From Guillardia theta CCMP2712 (taxonomy: Eukaryota > Cryptophyceae > Pyrenomonadales > Geminigeraceae), in NCBI RefSeq assembly GCF_000315625.1, contig NW_005434628.1, forward strand, positions 371,846 through 426,437: a stretch of 54,592 nucleotides of DNA. Direction: 5' to 3'. The position numbers and the translations under genes were made by a program. Below, one piece after another: positions 45,901 through 54,592 of this stretch; position 1 is the stretch's first letter; the number at the start of each line of letters is the position of its first letter. The notes under the pieces are model-generated. The model saw nothing but the letters and a program-made list of their open reading frames with translations. It searched no databases and had not been told where the DNA came from.

Positions 45901-47536
45901 GTCGAGCAGAAAGGAGGAGGCAATACAAAGTTGAGTGTGGAGCAAAGAAGATGTGAAGGGCAAGGCAGAGGGATAAAGAGAGGAGCAGGAGCAGGAGGAG
46001 CAGGAGCAGGAGAGGAGCAGGAGCAGGAGCAGGAGGAGCAGGAGAGCAGGAGGAGCAGGAGGAGCAGGAGAGCAGGAGGAGCAGGAGGAGCAGGAGAGCA
46101 GGAGGAGCAGGAGAGCAGGAGGAGCAGGAGAGCAGGAGGAGCAGGAGGAGGAGCAGGAGGAGCAGGAGGAGAATAGAAGAGCCTTGACTTGTTCTCCTTG
46201 CATGTCAGGCTTCTCTCAAGAGGGTCCCACGCGCCGATCTGGTACTGACCTGGCTGTGCTTGTTGGAATGAGCTGAAAACGACGGCAGGTCATCCTGCTC
46301 CTTGAAATAAACAAGCAGACGGGCCTCCTGACAGAGCAAGACATCACTCTTGCGACAGAGGTTATAAAGGAAGGTATCCCGACATGCTTGTTGTGTCCTC
46401 CTCCTCTCTCACTCTCTGACTTCCCTTGCCATTCTTCCCACAGGGAAAGCGATTCTGGTTGCGGTCAACAAGTGCGATACCCTCTCGAAAGAAGAACTTG
46501 CTAATGTCAAGAAGAGCAGGTCGGCTACAGTAACCTGGCTGCTGCCCCCAACCCCCCTCATCCCCACTCTCCCTTTCATTTCATCCCACCCACTCCCTCG
46601 CCTTCTCTGTCACCCTTCCCCCCTTTTTGCCTTAACTTCTCCCCATTCTTCTGTTCTTTTTAAACTCTTTTCGCCTCGGTGAATGACTCTGTTGATCTCA
46701 GCCCAAGGATCTTGAACATGTGCTTCAATCAACTGGGAGAAGTTCCCACAGTAAGAAGAACCTGCTCACCTGTGTACTCATTGCACTGGATCTCAAACTC
46801 CCTCGTCCCTCTTGCAACTTCTATCCCCCTTCTAGCTTGCTCTGCCCGTCCCCTTCCGTCCCCTCCCCTCCCGTTCGCATCCGTCCTGTCCTCTTCTTCT
46901 TCCTCTCCCACTTTCGTCCTTCCATCATTTCGCATTCTTCTGAACTCGTTTGCTCCTCGACTCCCGCAGGTCTTCATTTCAAGTCAAAATCGTCTAGGAC
47001 TGAAGCAGCTGATGACTGAAGCGATCAGTCTCCATGAGAAGTCGAGGACGAAGCTATCAACCGCTGGTAATATTGACATCCCACTTTCGCTCTCGTTGCC
47101 TCACTCCCTTCTTCTACGCTCTTCTCGTTGTCGTCGTCCAGATCTGCAGCGATGGGTCCATGACATCAAGAGGATAGGGAAGATGAGCCCTCCCACCTTT
47201 CCGAACCTCAAGTTTGCCAGGTGAGGCGATCCAGACAGAGAGATCCAGTGACTTGCAGGAGGAGGAGGAGGAGGAGGAGGAGGAGGAGGAGGAGAAAGTA
47301 AGAGGCTGCTGATCGTGGTTACCAACAGACAAGTCGACACCAAACCTCCTACCATTGTCTTGACATGCTCGAGGTCCGTCAGGAGTACGACAGCGTACAT
47401 GGCGTACTTGACGTGAGTTGCTTGCCGAGTCTTGAAAGATGAATTTGATTGAAACTGACTGTACCTGCTCACCAGGAACGATTTTCGTAGGACATTTGGT
47501 CTGGACGGGGTTCCGGTGACAGTCATCTTTGTTTGA
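42944..47536 (+). CDS. der: Double GTPase Der/EngA
   Basis: Bacterial-type ribosome-assembly GTPase with two G domains and a KH-like end; in algae expected in plastid or mitochondrion. Nineteen exons close in phase to 490 residues: 42944-43009, 43644-43757, 43949-43990, 44041-44087, 44377-44449, 44631-44771, 44986-45057, 45167-45252, 45444-45571, 45621-45666, 45712-45805, 46209-46241, 46289-46373, 46444-46519, 46702-46750, 46970-47066, 47142-47220, 47329-47412, 47476-47536. GRPNVGK occurs twice (first at residues 16-22); also NKPGVTRD, VVDTAGLDDG, NKAD, LVGPEPGITRD, VIDTAGLRKKGK, NKCD, and the C-terminal LQRWVHDI...PPTIVLTCSRS. The start is puzzling: G1 begins at residue 16, leaving no room for a targeting peptide, and the repeat cluster lies directly upstream. 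The end of exon 5 could also be 44437. Confidence 0.95.
45960..46170. repeat. (AGGAGC)n repeat in Der intron
   Basis: GGAGCA and GGAGAGCA units fill the middle of the intron 45806-46208. Confidence 0.9.
47258..47294. repeat. (GGA)n repeat in Der intron
   Basis: About a dozen GGA triplets in the intron 47221-47328. Confidence 0.85.
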
Positions 47537-47639
47537 TCGATACTGCGTTTGCTCACACTGCCTGTGGCAGCTCCGAATCTTACTCAGAGAAGAGCTTTCG
47601 CAAGCAAAGAAACAATAGCAGCGCTTTTATGAGTGCTCC

Positions 47640-48065
47640 CGACTCTACCGTCCGTCGCTCTGAGTAAACTTTTCACTGAGTTTTGATTCCGACGAGTGGG
47701 GCCTAATAGTAGCCCAGCTGCGGCGGCTCTACTAGGCTAATTGAGAGTCTACCCAGTGCCGGTCACCGGGTGGCGTGACGATGGCTCACTGACTCAGTGA
47801 GTCAGTACATGGAAGCGCCTGAATGACCCGGTGGGCCACTGGCCGGGGCCACAGGCGGCTCCCGCGATGGCCGTCGGGGCCAGGCCCGCGCCCCCGGGCC
47901 CCGGCCCGGGAGAAGTTTACCGTGGCAGCCCTTCGTTGTGACGGCCCCGGCCCGGTTGTTGTGACCGTCCGGATACGGTCGGACCCAGGGCCCGCCGCCC
48001 CGGCCCGCCCGCTGCGGGCCAGCACGTACGGTGTAAGGCCTACCGTACCGTATGATCCTCCAGGC
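47640..48065. repeat. GC-block dispersed repeat
   Basis: GGGCCCCGGCCCGGGAG, CCGGCCCGG and the palindromic ACTGACTCAGTGAGTCAGT (47788-47806). No adjoining TACCCC block is evident. Confidence 0.55.
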
Positions 48066-48304
48066 TTGGTATGATCTTGTGACAGAACCATCTTCAATTC
48101 ATATCGACTTTTAGTGGAGTATAGGTGCAAAATTGGTCTTAGTTCGCATTGTTTCGGCGGGCGGATACCTCATGACGCAACGATTCAGTGGGGCAACTTC
48201 TTTCTTCCTGGCCAATCGATGCAAGTTGAGTAGTCGCTGCTGACCCCTGCCGGCCTCTTCAAGCCACATCCCGAGAGGCGGCGACTGCGGGCCACAACCG
48301 GAAG

Positions 48305-48556
48305 ATGCCGACGAACAAACAGAATCTAATGCAGGAGACCAAGAGCGATACCGATAGGATCCATGGCCCCAGCTTCCTCCAGCCCTCCAAACTCCTGCGC
48401 AGCCAGCAGGTCCCCCCCTCCCGATCCTCCATCTGCCAGGATGGAAGCTTTGTCACTAGCAGCGCCCAATCCATCCTAAAGAAGACGATCTGGACAGGGT
48501 CCCCCAGACTCAAGTCGATCGATCGGAATGGGAACTTTCACTGCAGCATCAAATAG
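48305..48556 (+). CDS. Small intronless ORF, hypothetical
   Basis: 83 residues from an ATG at 48305, Ser/Lys-rich, ending DRNGNFHCSIK. Its third positions are moderately GC. A longer minus-strand frame covers the same bases (48513-48259) and predicts a hydrophobic segment, so the coding strand is unresolved. Neither matches a family I know. Confidence 0.25.
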   Translation: MPTNKQNLMQETKSDTDRIHGPSFLQPSKLLRSQQVPPSRSSICQDGSFVTSSAQSILKKTIWTGSPRLKSIDRNGNFHCSIK

Positions 48557-49395
48557 CACCAGTGCAATCATGGGACTCCTTCCAGGGTATGGGGGGCTGA
48601 CCATGTTATTGTAAATTAGTTTCCACGTTGTTCACTATTCACACCAGAACGTATTATTCGCCAAAGAATAAAAACAACTTGAGCCTTCTTGAGATGACTT
48701 ATACTTTCTTTTGTTTTTCTCGCATCAACCTAATTGTCAGGCAGACAAGAAGGAGATTGGACGATCAGTGTGGGAAACAGCATCAGGAAAGAATAGAGGG
48801 GGAGGGGGAGGAATACAAGGGAGGAAAGGGAGGAATAGGAATAGGAATAGGAATAGGAAGGGGAATAGGAAGAGGAAGAGGAAGAGGAAGATGAATAATA
48901 GAAACGGAGTGCCAGAAGAGAGGGAGATGGTGAACATGCTGATAAAAACATTAATTGTGAGGGATATTGGATGGAAAGACTATTCTGAGAGCGGTGGTCA
49001 AGAATGGAGAAAAACATTAATTTGCCGTCACGACTCTGAAAGAGGAATGAAGCAGGAGAGTCGGGAGACAGAAACGTCAAAGGAGGGAAAGGGCAAAGCA
49101 GAGGGTTTGGAAGAGGGGGAGAGAGGTTCAGGAGAGGGGAAATGGTAGGTTTAATAGTTGCAGCTGAGATCTAATCTTGAAGCCTATTAAGGCTGCTGAC
49201 TCTGATTCTAAGGACGCTTGCCGGTGATTAGAGCCCTCGCTAATCAGAGAAGGAAAAACATTTCGTATCTCTGCTGTTGCCAACCATTCTCACAACCATT
49301 CGGAGGGGAGAGAAGGGACTTGCTGTAGTTCACGGTGTGTAGGAGGAGGGGCCGGGTCCGTTGGAGGCGGGTCAAGAGACGTCAGCACGCCATGG
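48557..49395. other. Intergenic, purine-rich, no gene seen
   Basis: Contains an (AATAGG)n/(GGAAGA)n stretch at 48829-48892 and a generally GGA-rich plus strand. Frames through it are low-complexity. Confidence 0.4.
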
Positions 49396-50484
49396 TTAGA
49401 ACCCTCCCCCGTCCAACCACTCCTGCAAGCTGATCACAGTATCGTTGTTCATGTCGTACAGCCTCAGAAGCTTGAGCGACGCCGCACGGAGCTCCTGATC
49501 CGAAGGCCTGACGTAGTCCTCAATCCCCCCAACGACCTCGGGCTCATCGTGGCTCTTCTTGAAGAGGAGGAACAGCTCTTCCTCGCTCATGGACTTGTCC
49601 TTGTCAGCGTCCGCATCCTCGAACCTCTTCTTCAACCTTGCAATCTCCTGCGGGCTCACGTCGCTATCCAGGATGCCCGAGGGGTCGAAGATCTCTGCCC
49701 CGTCCTTGAACTCGGGGATCTGCGGCCGGCTGTGAAACATCATCGCCCTCCACTCGTTCCAGGTCACGAAGCCGTCCTCGTCGGTGTCGTACTCCTTGTA
49801 TGCCTCTTCGGCCTTCTCCTGGGGAACAGTTGCCGTCCAGTCCTTCCCGTACATGTATGCCTTCTTGTCGGGAAGAATCTGCTTCCGCTCCGAGATGTTC
49901 CACGTCTCCCATCCCCCCCAGCTGTTCTCGGCGTTCCAGACCTCGAAGTTGGCGTCTCTCAGCTCTCGGATGAACTCTTGCCTGCTCAGCTTGCCGTCGC
50001 CATCGAAGTCTCTCGCCAAGAAGTACGCCCTGCACACCCACAGCGAGCCGTCAGAGGAAGAGGGCAGCGAAAGGACGCATGCGCATGGAAGGAGACGAAG
50101 GAAACAATGAAGCATCGGGTAGAAGGCAAACAGGTTCGATGTGCTTCACCTTTCCACGTCAAGGAGCGACTGCACGGTACCGTCCTCAGACTGCCCCTCT
50201 TTCTCATCATCAAATGAGTCTGAACCTCGACTGCTCGCATCTCGTCCATTCTCATAATCCTCGTCCAACCCACTCAGAGCAGCGTCAAGGATCTTAGATC
50301 CGTCCTCGTCCTCGGACTCCTGTCCTGACCGAACAGAGGGCGGGGCCTGGTGCCTGTTTGTGCCTGGTGCCCTGGCCTCACTAGGCTGTGGCGGGATGTC
50401 AGAGGACGAGGACAGCAGCAGGAAGCATGGCTGCATCAGGAGAATGGCGCATGCTACTGTTGCTGCCCTCCACCTCCCTGCCAT
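49396..50484 (-). CDS. Secreted/ER four-EF-hand protein, CREC (calumenin/reticulocalbin)-like
   Basis: Luminal calcium-binding protein. Two exons, 50484-50150 and 50029-49396, give 322 residues, typical for CREC proteins. The N-terminus (RAATVACAILLMQPCFLLL) is a signal peptide, followed by an acidic linker. EF loops: DFDGDGKLSRQE, DTDEDGFVTWNE, DADKDKSMSEEE (Gly at position 6 replaced by Lys) and DMNNDTVISLQE (Thr at position 6). The first two are canonical, the last two probably weaker. The aromatic segment SWGGWETW between the first two loops is unusual. There is no HDEL-type tail (it ends DGGGF), so retention in the ER is not assured. Confidence 0.85.
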
Positions 50485-50584
50485 AGCCACGTAGCTCCTC
50501 CACCACGATTTGTAACAGATATGATACGTGGTGGCGAGGGGTACTGCGTAACATACCTGTAACGGACTTTGCTCAATCACTGAG

Positions 50585-50640
50585 AGTCATTGCCGGCCAT
50601 ACGGCCCGGGGCCGCGGCCGCGGCAGTGCCGAAGTGGATG
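50585..50640. repeat. Short GC-block fragment
   Basis: CGGCCCGGGGCCGCGGCCGC, a small piece resembling the GC block elsewhere, just upstream of the CREC-like gene. Confidence 0.4.
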
Positions 50641-50705
50641 AGGCGGTTACTGCTGAATGACCTTTTTTTAGGCGTTTGAAAGGGCACAAGAAGTCAGAAT
50701 GGGAA

Positions 50706-50768
50706 GTATGAAGGATGAAGCATGAAGCATGAAGTATGAAGGATGAAGCATGAAGCATGAAGCATGAA
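50706..50768. repeat. (ATGAAGC/ATGAAGG)n minisatellite
   Basis: About nine 7-8 base units ATGAAGCA or ATGAAGTA/G in direct order. Confidence 0.9.
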
Positions 50769-50927
50769 CTAATGAACGAAGACTTTCATGAAGTGGGAGA
50801 GAAAACATAATATGGCGGGGGCAAAGAGAATGTGCCACAGAACAAGTGTAGAGTCCAAATTGAGGGGCTGGCGATCAAATGCGATTTGTGCTAGGCTTTC
50901 AAAGGTACGATCATAACAGTCACTGTT

Positions 50928-50971
50928 AGTCAGTCAGTCAGTCAGTCAGTCAGTCAGTCAGTCAGTCAGTC
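50928..50971. repeat. (GTCA)n tetranucleotide repeat
   Basis: About eleven GTCA units followed by degenerate copies to about 51010, upstream of the channel gene. Confidence 0.95.
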
Positions 50972-51069
50972 GGTCCCAGTCAGTCGGTCAGCCAGTCCAT
51001 CTGTCCGTCACCAACGAGTCTTCCATTATGCCTTGTTGATCTACGATGTTGCTGAGCTGCTGATCTCAG

Positions 51070-52843
51070 ATGGTCATTCGTGGATCAGCGCTGATGCTGA
51101 AACGAAGATCGTCGTTCGAGCATGCAGCCGACAAAACGATCGCTGACAAGTTCCTTGTGTCTGGGAAAGTTACAGCGCAGCTCCCGCCGGAGAACAAGAG
51201 GATCAAGGTCGGGGTCCTGGAGAAGGTGAGCAAGGTTGTTTGCATGCTCTTCATGACCTTGCTGGTGCGATGGTCAGTTCGCAACGTCTACCTCCAAGTG
51301 GCAGCAGCGACAGGCGAGCTGGGATGCTTGTCTGCTGACGTGTGGCTGATGTAGAGGGTCTCAGGTTGTGGTGACCAAGAAGCAGATCATAGTGTCCAAG
51401 TTGAACTCGGACGTCGTTCACGAGGTCATCCCGCTGCATGAGATCGAGAGCATCAACATCGTCAACAACACTCGAGACATACAGAGACGGTCTGCTGCTC
51501 GATAACTGCTGGAAGTCGACAGCTGACTTGTCCTCGTCGACAGGTCTTCCGTGTTCCACACTGCCACCCCGCACAGTAACTGAACCTCTGGCAAGCAACT
51601 GGACCCTGAGCATGCTCGCAGGTCACAAGGACGAGACGCACGAAGTCAACGTCAACGTCGAGACGTTTGCGTTCGAGATCATGACGTCTCAGGACGGATA
51701 CAACGCCGGACGCAGCTACTGCTTCCGCACCGACAGCTCTGAAGAGGAGCGTGACCTGTGGGTAGAGTTTCTAAGGAAGGCTTGCAAGATCGCTGTCGAC
51801 ATGGAGCGGAGGACCGACCCGAACCTCTCCAAGATCGTGTGGCTGCAGCTGATCCTGCGCGATATTCTCCAGTCCAAGGGTTCGCAGGCTCTTGTGTCCG
51901 CTGTCATCCTCACAAACTTCGTGATCAACATCTTGGCGGCAGAGTACCTGCCGGAGGACGGGACATACATGCTGAGCGTCTTCAAGAAGCTTGATATCTT
52001 CTTCACAGTGCTCTACACCTTCGAGTTCATCCTCCTCCTCTTTGCGTTCGGGAAATCTTTCTGGATGGACGGCTGGAGGATCTTCGACTTTCTGGTACCT
52101 GCCCTACCTCGCCCCTGCTGCGTTCCTCACCCTCACATCCCTTAGATCGTCGTCGTGAGCATCGCCGGCCTGACTATCGCGGAGAACGTTCCCAACCTTT
52201 GCTGTGCTCTGCCTTGCCGGCTGACTGTCCTCCCTAGAGCAAGTTCCAAGTCGTCCGCCTCATTCGAGTCTTTCGAGCCGTCAAAGCCCTTCAGATCTTC
52301 AGCTCTTTCCGGCAAATCATCAACGCCCTCACGTGCGTCCCTGCCGCGCCCCTCCTGCCACTCGCTCACCCTTCTCCTTTGCAGGAACTCCATCCTTCCC
52401 GTCTTCAGCTCCTTCATCGTCCTCGTCCTCGTCACCTGCATCTACGCCGTGATCGCAGTCAACCTGTTCAGCAGCAAGAACTTCATCTATTTCGGTAACT
52501 TCAAGAGAGCGCTCTTCACCATGTTCACGGTTCTGCCCTCTCCGTCTCCTCCCTCCGTCTCCTCAACTCCTCGCAGGTCTGTACGGGGGACGGATGGGCA
52601 GAGCTGACCCGGTCGCTGACTAACCCCGGGGAGTTTGACGGCTGGATTGCTTTCTTCTTCACCTCATACGTGATCATAGGTCCCTCTTCCCCACTCTCCT
52701 CGCTCCTCCTCCGTACTCTCCTTCCCTCCCCTTCCTCTCTCCTCCCTCTCTGGCTTCCTGCTTCTTCCTTCTCTCATTCTCCCTTACTACTCCCTTCTCT
52801 GTCTCTCTCGCTGCCCTCCTTACATCCATTTCTTCGTTTCACT

Positions 52844-52888
<45 letters not shown>

Positions 52889-53649
52889 CTTCTCTCCCTC
52901 TTTCCCTCTCTCTCTCCTTCTCTCCTACTCTCCCCACTCCTTCCCTCCCGCTGTTCTCTTCCCTTGCCACTTGCTACCTCCTCTCTCTCCCTCAATCTCT
53001 CACTGCTTCCCTCTTCACCCCTTCCTTCTTTTCTCCCTCCTCTGAGTCTTCCCGCAGGAGGCATCGTGCTTGTCAACGTAGTAGTCGCCGTCCTCCTCGG
53101 TACAGCTGAGCATCTGACTGCTCGACGCGGCTGAGCATGCTGGCAGATGAGTTCGTGGAGTCAGTGACGATGGAGAAGGAGCAAATGAAGAAGGCGGGAG
53201 TGAAGGAGCTCTCGTACATGGAGAGCTTTCACGTCGGGCCCCTCGACCCTCTCCTCGCCTCCCTCGTCCACTACAACACCAACGACGATCTCAGCGAGAG
53301 GATCGCGAAGCTCTTCGACTACCTCGACAAGGACGACAGCGGCTTCCTCTCCTTCAAGGAGCTCTCCACCGGCCTCCGGCACCTGGACAAGGATCATGCC
53401 ATGCACTTCTCCTACGAGGACTTCGATGAGATCACCGAACACTTCCTCTTCTGCAACGAGGAGGAGGAAATCTCTGCCGACAACTTTGAGCTTATCGTCC
53501 GCGCGCAGCTCAAAAGGTACGTTCAGCGACGGATGGCTGCTACCATGGTAGAGGCAGACTTGGACTCGTCCAAGGCCAGCCCCGTCCTCTTCGTCTTGAA
53601 GCAGCTCACCCTCAACATCGAGGAGGTGAAGTAGCAGCTGAACGCCTAA

Positions 53650-53694
<45 letters not shown>

Positions 53695-54592
53695 CTACAT
53701 CTGGCTCCTCTTTATCCTACTCCCTCCTCCGTCCTCCCTTATCCTCTTCCTCCTCTTCCTCCTCACTGCTCTTCCTTCAGATCAGCGACCACCAGAAGAA
53801 GATCGACAAGGAGCAGCAAAAGCTCAAAGAGTCGGTAAGACTGACCAGCTGCTGCACAACCGAGGATACCACCTTCCTCCCTCCTTCCCTCCATCACTCC
53901 CTCCCTCCCTCCCTCCCTCCCTCCCTCCCTCCCTCCCCTGTGACTCTGGGGCGTCAGGTCGCCAACATCAAGGATCAATTCCTCGTGAGGGGAGGGGTCA
54001 ACCACCTCGAAGTCCTCCAGAGGAACGTGTCTGACTGCGACAGGAAGCTTAACGCTGTTCTCAAGCTCCTCCTCTCTTCCTCCGACAAGTCGGCAGTGGG
54101 GGAGGAGGTTCTGAAGAAATTTTCCCTCGACAGCCTCCTCAGCCTCGTTCCTCAGCCTCCGACGCACGAGGAGAGCAGGAAACAAGTTCCCATCACCACC
54201 CTCCTTCCCGTCCAGTCCTCCGGCCTCTCCCCTCTCCGCAAGGAGCGAAAGGTTCGAAGCCAGCGCACGCCCAGCTCAGAGAAGAGTTTGCAGTCCCTGG
54301 AGGCGAGAAAGGAGGCGATGTCCAGCATCAGCATCTCCAGCGACTTCGTGCATCTGCTGCAGAACGAGGAGGAGGAGGAGGAGGGGAGGAGAAGGTCGAG
54401 GGAGATGCATGACGAGGAGGAAGGGGGACGGCAACAGTTTGTGACCCATCTGGACTCTTGCGGCCTCACCATGATCAAAGTTCCGCGCAACCTGATCAAC
54501 ACAAGACTACTGGGCGCCCCTGCAGACAGCAACGAGGTCTCTCCTCCTTCCTGCAACCTGCCTATTTCTTCCTCCTCCTTCTCTTGTCTCCT
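51070..54592 (+). CDS. Single-domain voltage-gated cation channel with N-terminal PH-like and C-terminal EF-hand domains (3' end beyond window)
   Basis: Exons 51070-51225, 51365-51489, 51544-51575, 51622-52094, 52146-52187, 52238-52332, 52385-52529, 52577-52679, 53058-53099, 53147-53625, 53781-53834, 53958-54536 close in phase to at least 775 residues. Residues ~25-175 look like a PH domain (last helix ERDLWVEFLRKAC). One six-helix channel domain follows. S1 is near ALVSAVILTNFVINIL; S4 is 277-297, with Arg/Lys every third position in FQVVRLIRVFRAVKAL; S5 has FIVLVLVTCIYAVIAV. The pore reads FTVCTGDGWAEL (357-365) and S6 GGIVLVNVVVAVLL. A canonical EF loop, DKDDSGFLSFKE, lies at 465-476. The acidic/Ser-rich tail runs past the edge. 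Only one repeat domain is present, so it would work as a tetramer; Ca2+ or Na+ selectivity is open. The ATG directly follows an acceptor-like TCTCAG, so an upstream exon is possible. Confidence 0.88.
52680..53057. repeat. Pyrimidine-rich intron with (CCTG)n
   Basis: The intron is almost wholly C/T, with about nine CCTG units at 52851-52889. Confidence 0.85.
53650..53692. repeat. (CTG)n repeat in channel-gene intron
   Basis: About 14 CTG units (from 53650) in the intron 53626-53780, a second CAG/CTG tract in this window. Confidence 0.9.

Noticed and set aside
42944-47536. Bacterial contamination or recent transfer suggested by Der/EngA
   Set aside because: The gene has 18 spliceosomal introns in phase with conserved motifs, so it is a resident nuclear gene of organellar (endosymbiotic) ancestry.
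48259-48513. Small membrane protein on the minus strand
   Set aside because: No start context, family or codon-bias support over the overlapping plus-strand frame; left unresolved and not listed separately.
50928-51010. CRISPR-like array at the GTCA repeats
   Set aside because: Units are 4 bases with no spacers; a simple microsatellite in a eukaryotic genome.

Overview
This window is nuclear DNA of a photosynthetic, flagellated protist and fits a cryptophyte alga such as Guillardia theta best. That assignment is inference, because no search was run. Supporting signs: every conserved gene is cut by many short GT-AG introns (about 45-600 nt); a carotenoid isomerase begins with a signal peptide followed by a transit-like stretch with Tyr at +1, the two-part leader used by plastids of red-algal origin; an intraflagellar-transport gene (CLUAP1/IFT38) indicates flagella; there are no operons or ribosome binding sites. 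I spliced most genes by hand, and for most of them the exon phases close exactly and give proteins of family-typical length. That is the main evidence for those models.

Layout. 1-4513 (-): GMC oxidoreductase resembling choline dehydrogenase, 3' end outside the window. 4860-5560: composite non-coding repeat. 5778-12430: tandem array of a roughly 1.5 kb unit holding a short Ser/Pro-rich gene (+) and a SHAQKYF-class MYB-like gene (-), with intact, diverged and broken copies. 13111-15392 (+): plastid carotenoid isomerase. 16846-22189 (+): EF-hand protein fused to a TKL-type kinase. 22900-23870: second large composite repeat. 24326-25809 (+): CLUAP1/IFT38, convergent with 26083-31165 (-), a large coiled-coil protein ending in a PPC-like beta domain. 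31945-33363 (+): secreted protein of unknown family. 34159-34772 (-): tiny two-exon gene. 35582-36462 (+): small Cys-containing protein with a leader. 36647-37652 (-): SEC14/CRAL-TRIO protein. 38650-40958 (+): glutathionyl-hydroquinone reductase with a leader. 41051-42371 (-): ribosomal protein eS8. 42944-47536 (+): double GTPase Der/EngA. 49396-50484 (-): secreted four-EF-hand (CREC-like) protein. 51070-54592 (+): single-domain voltage-gated cation channel with an N-terminal PH-like domain and a C-terminal EF-hand, open at the right edge.

How the genes relate. There is no operon logic; neighbours are independent or share short divergent or convergent spacers. Themes recur: calcium sensing (kinase, CREC-like protein, channel), plastid function (carotenoid isomerase; probably the hydroquinone reductase and the Cys-containing protein; perhaps Der) and cilia (CLUAP1). 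Gene-free spacers are dominated by one dispersed element made of a TACCCC-rich block joined to a GGGCCC/CCGG-rich block, seen in fixed relative order at several loci. No tRNA, rRNA, CRISPR or transposase gene was recognised.
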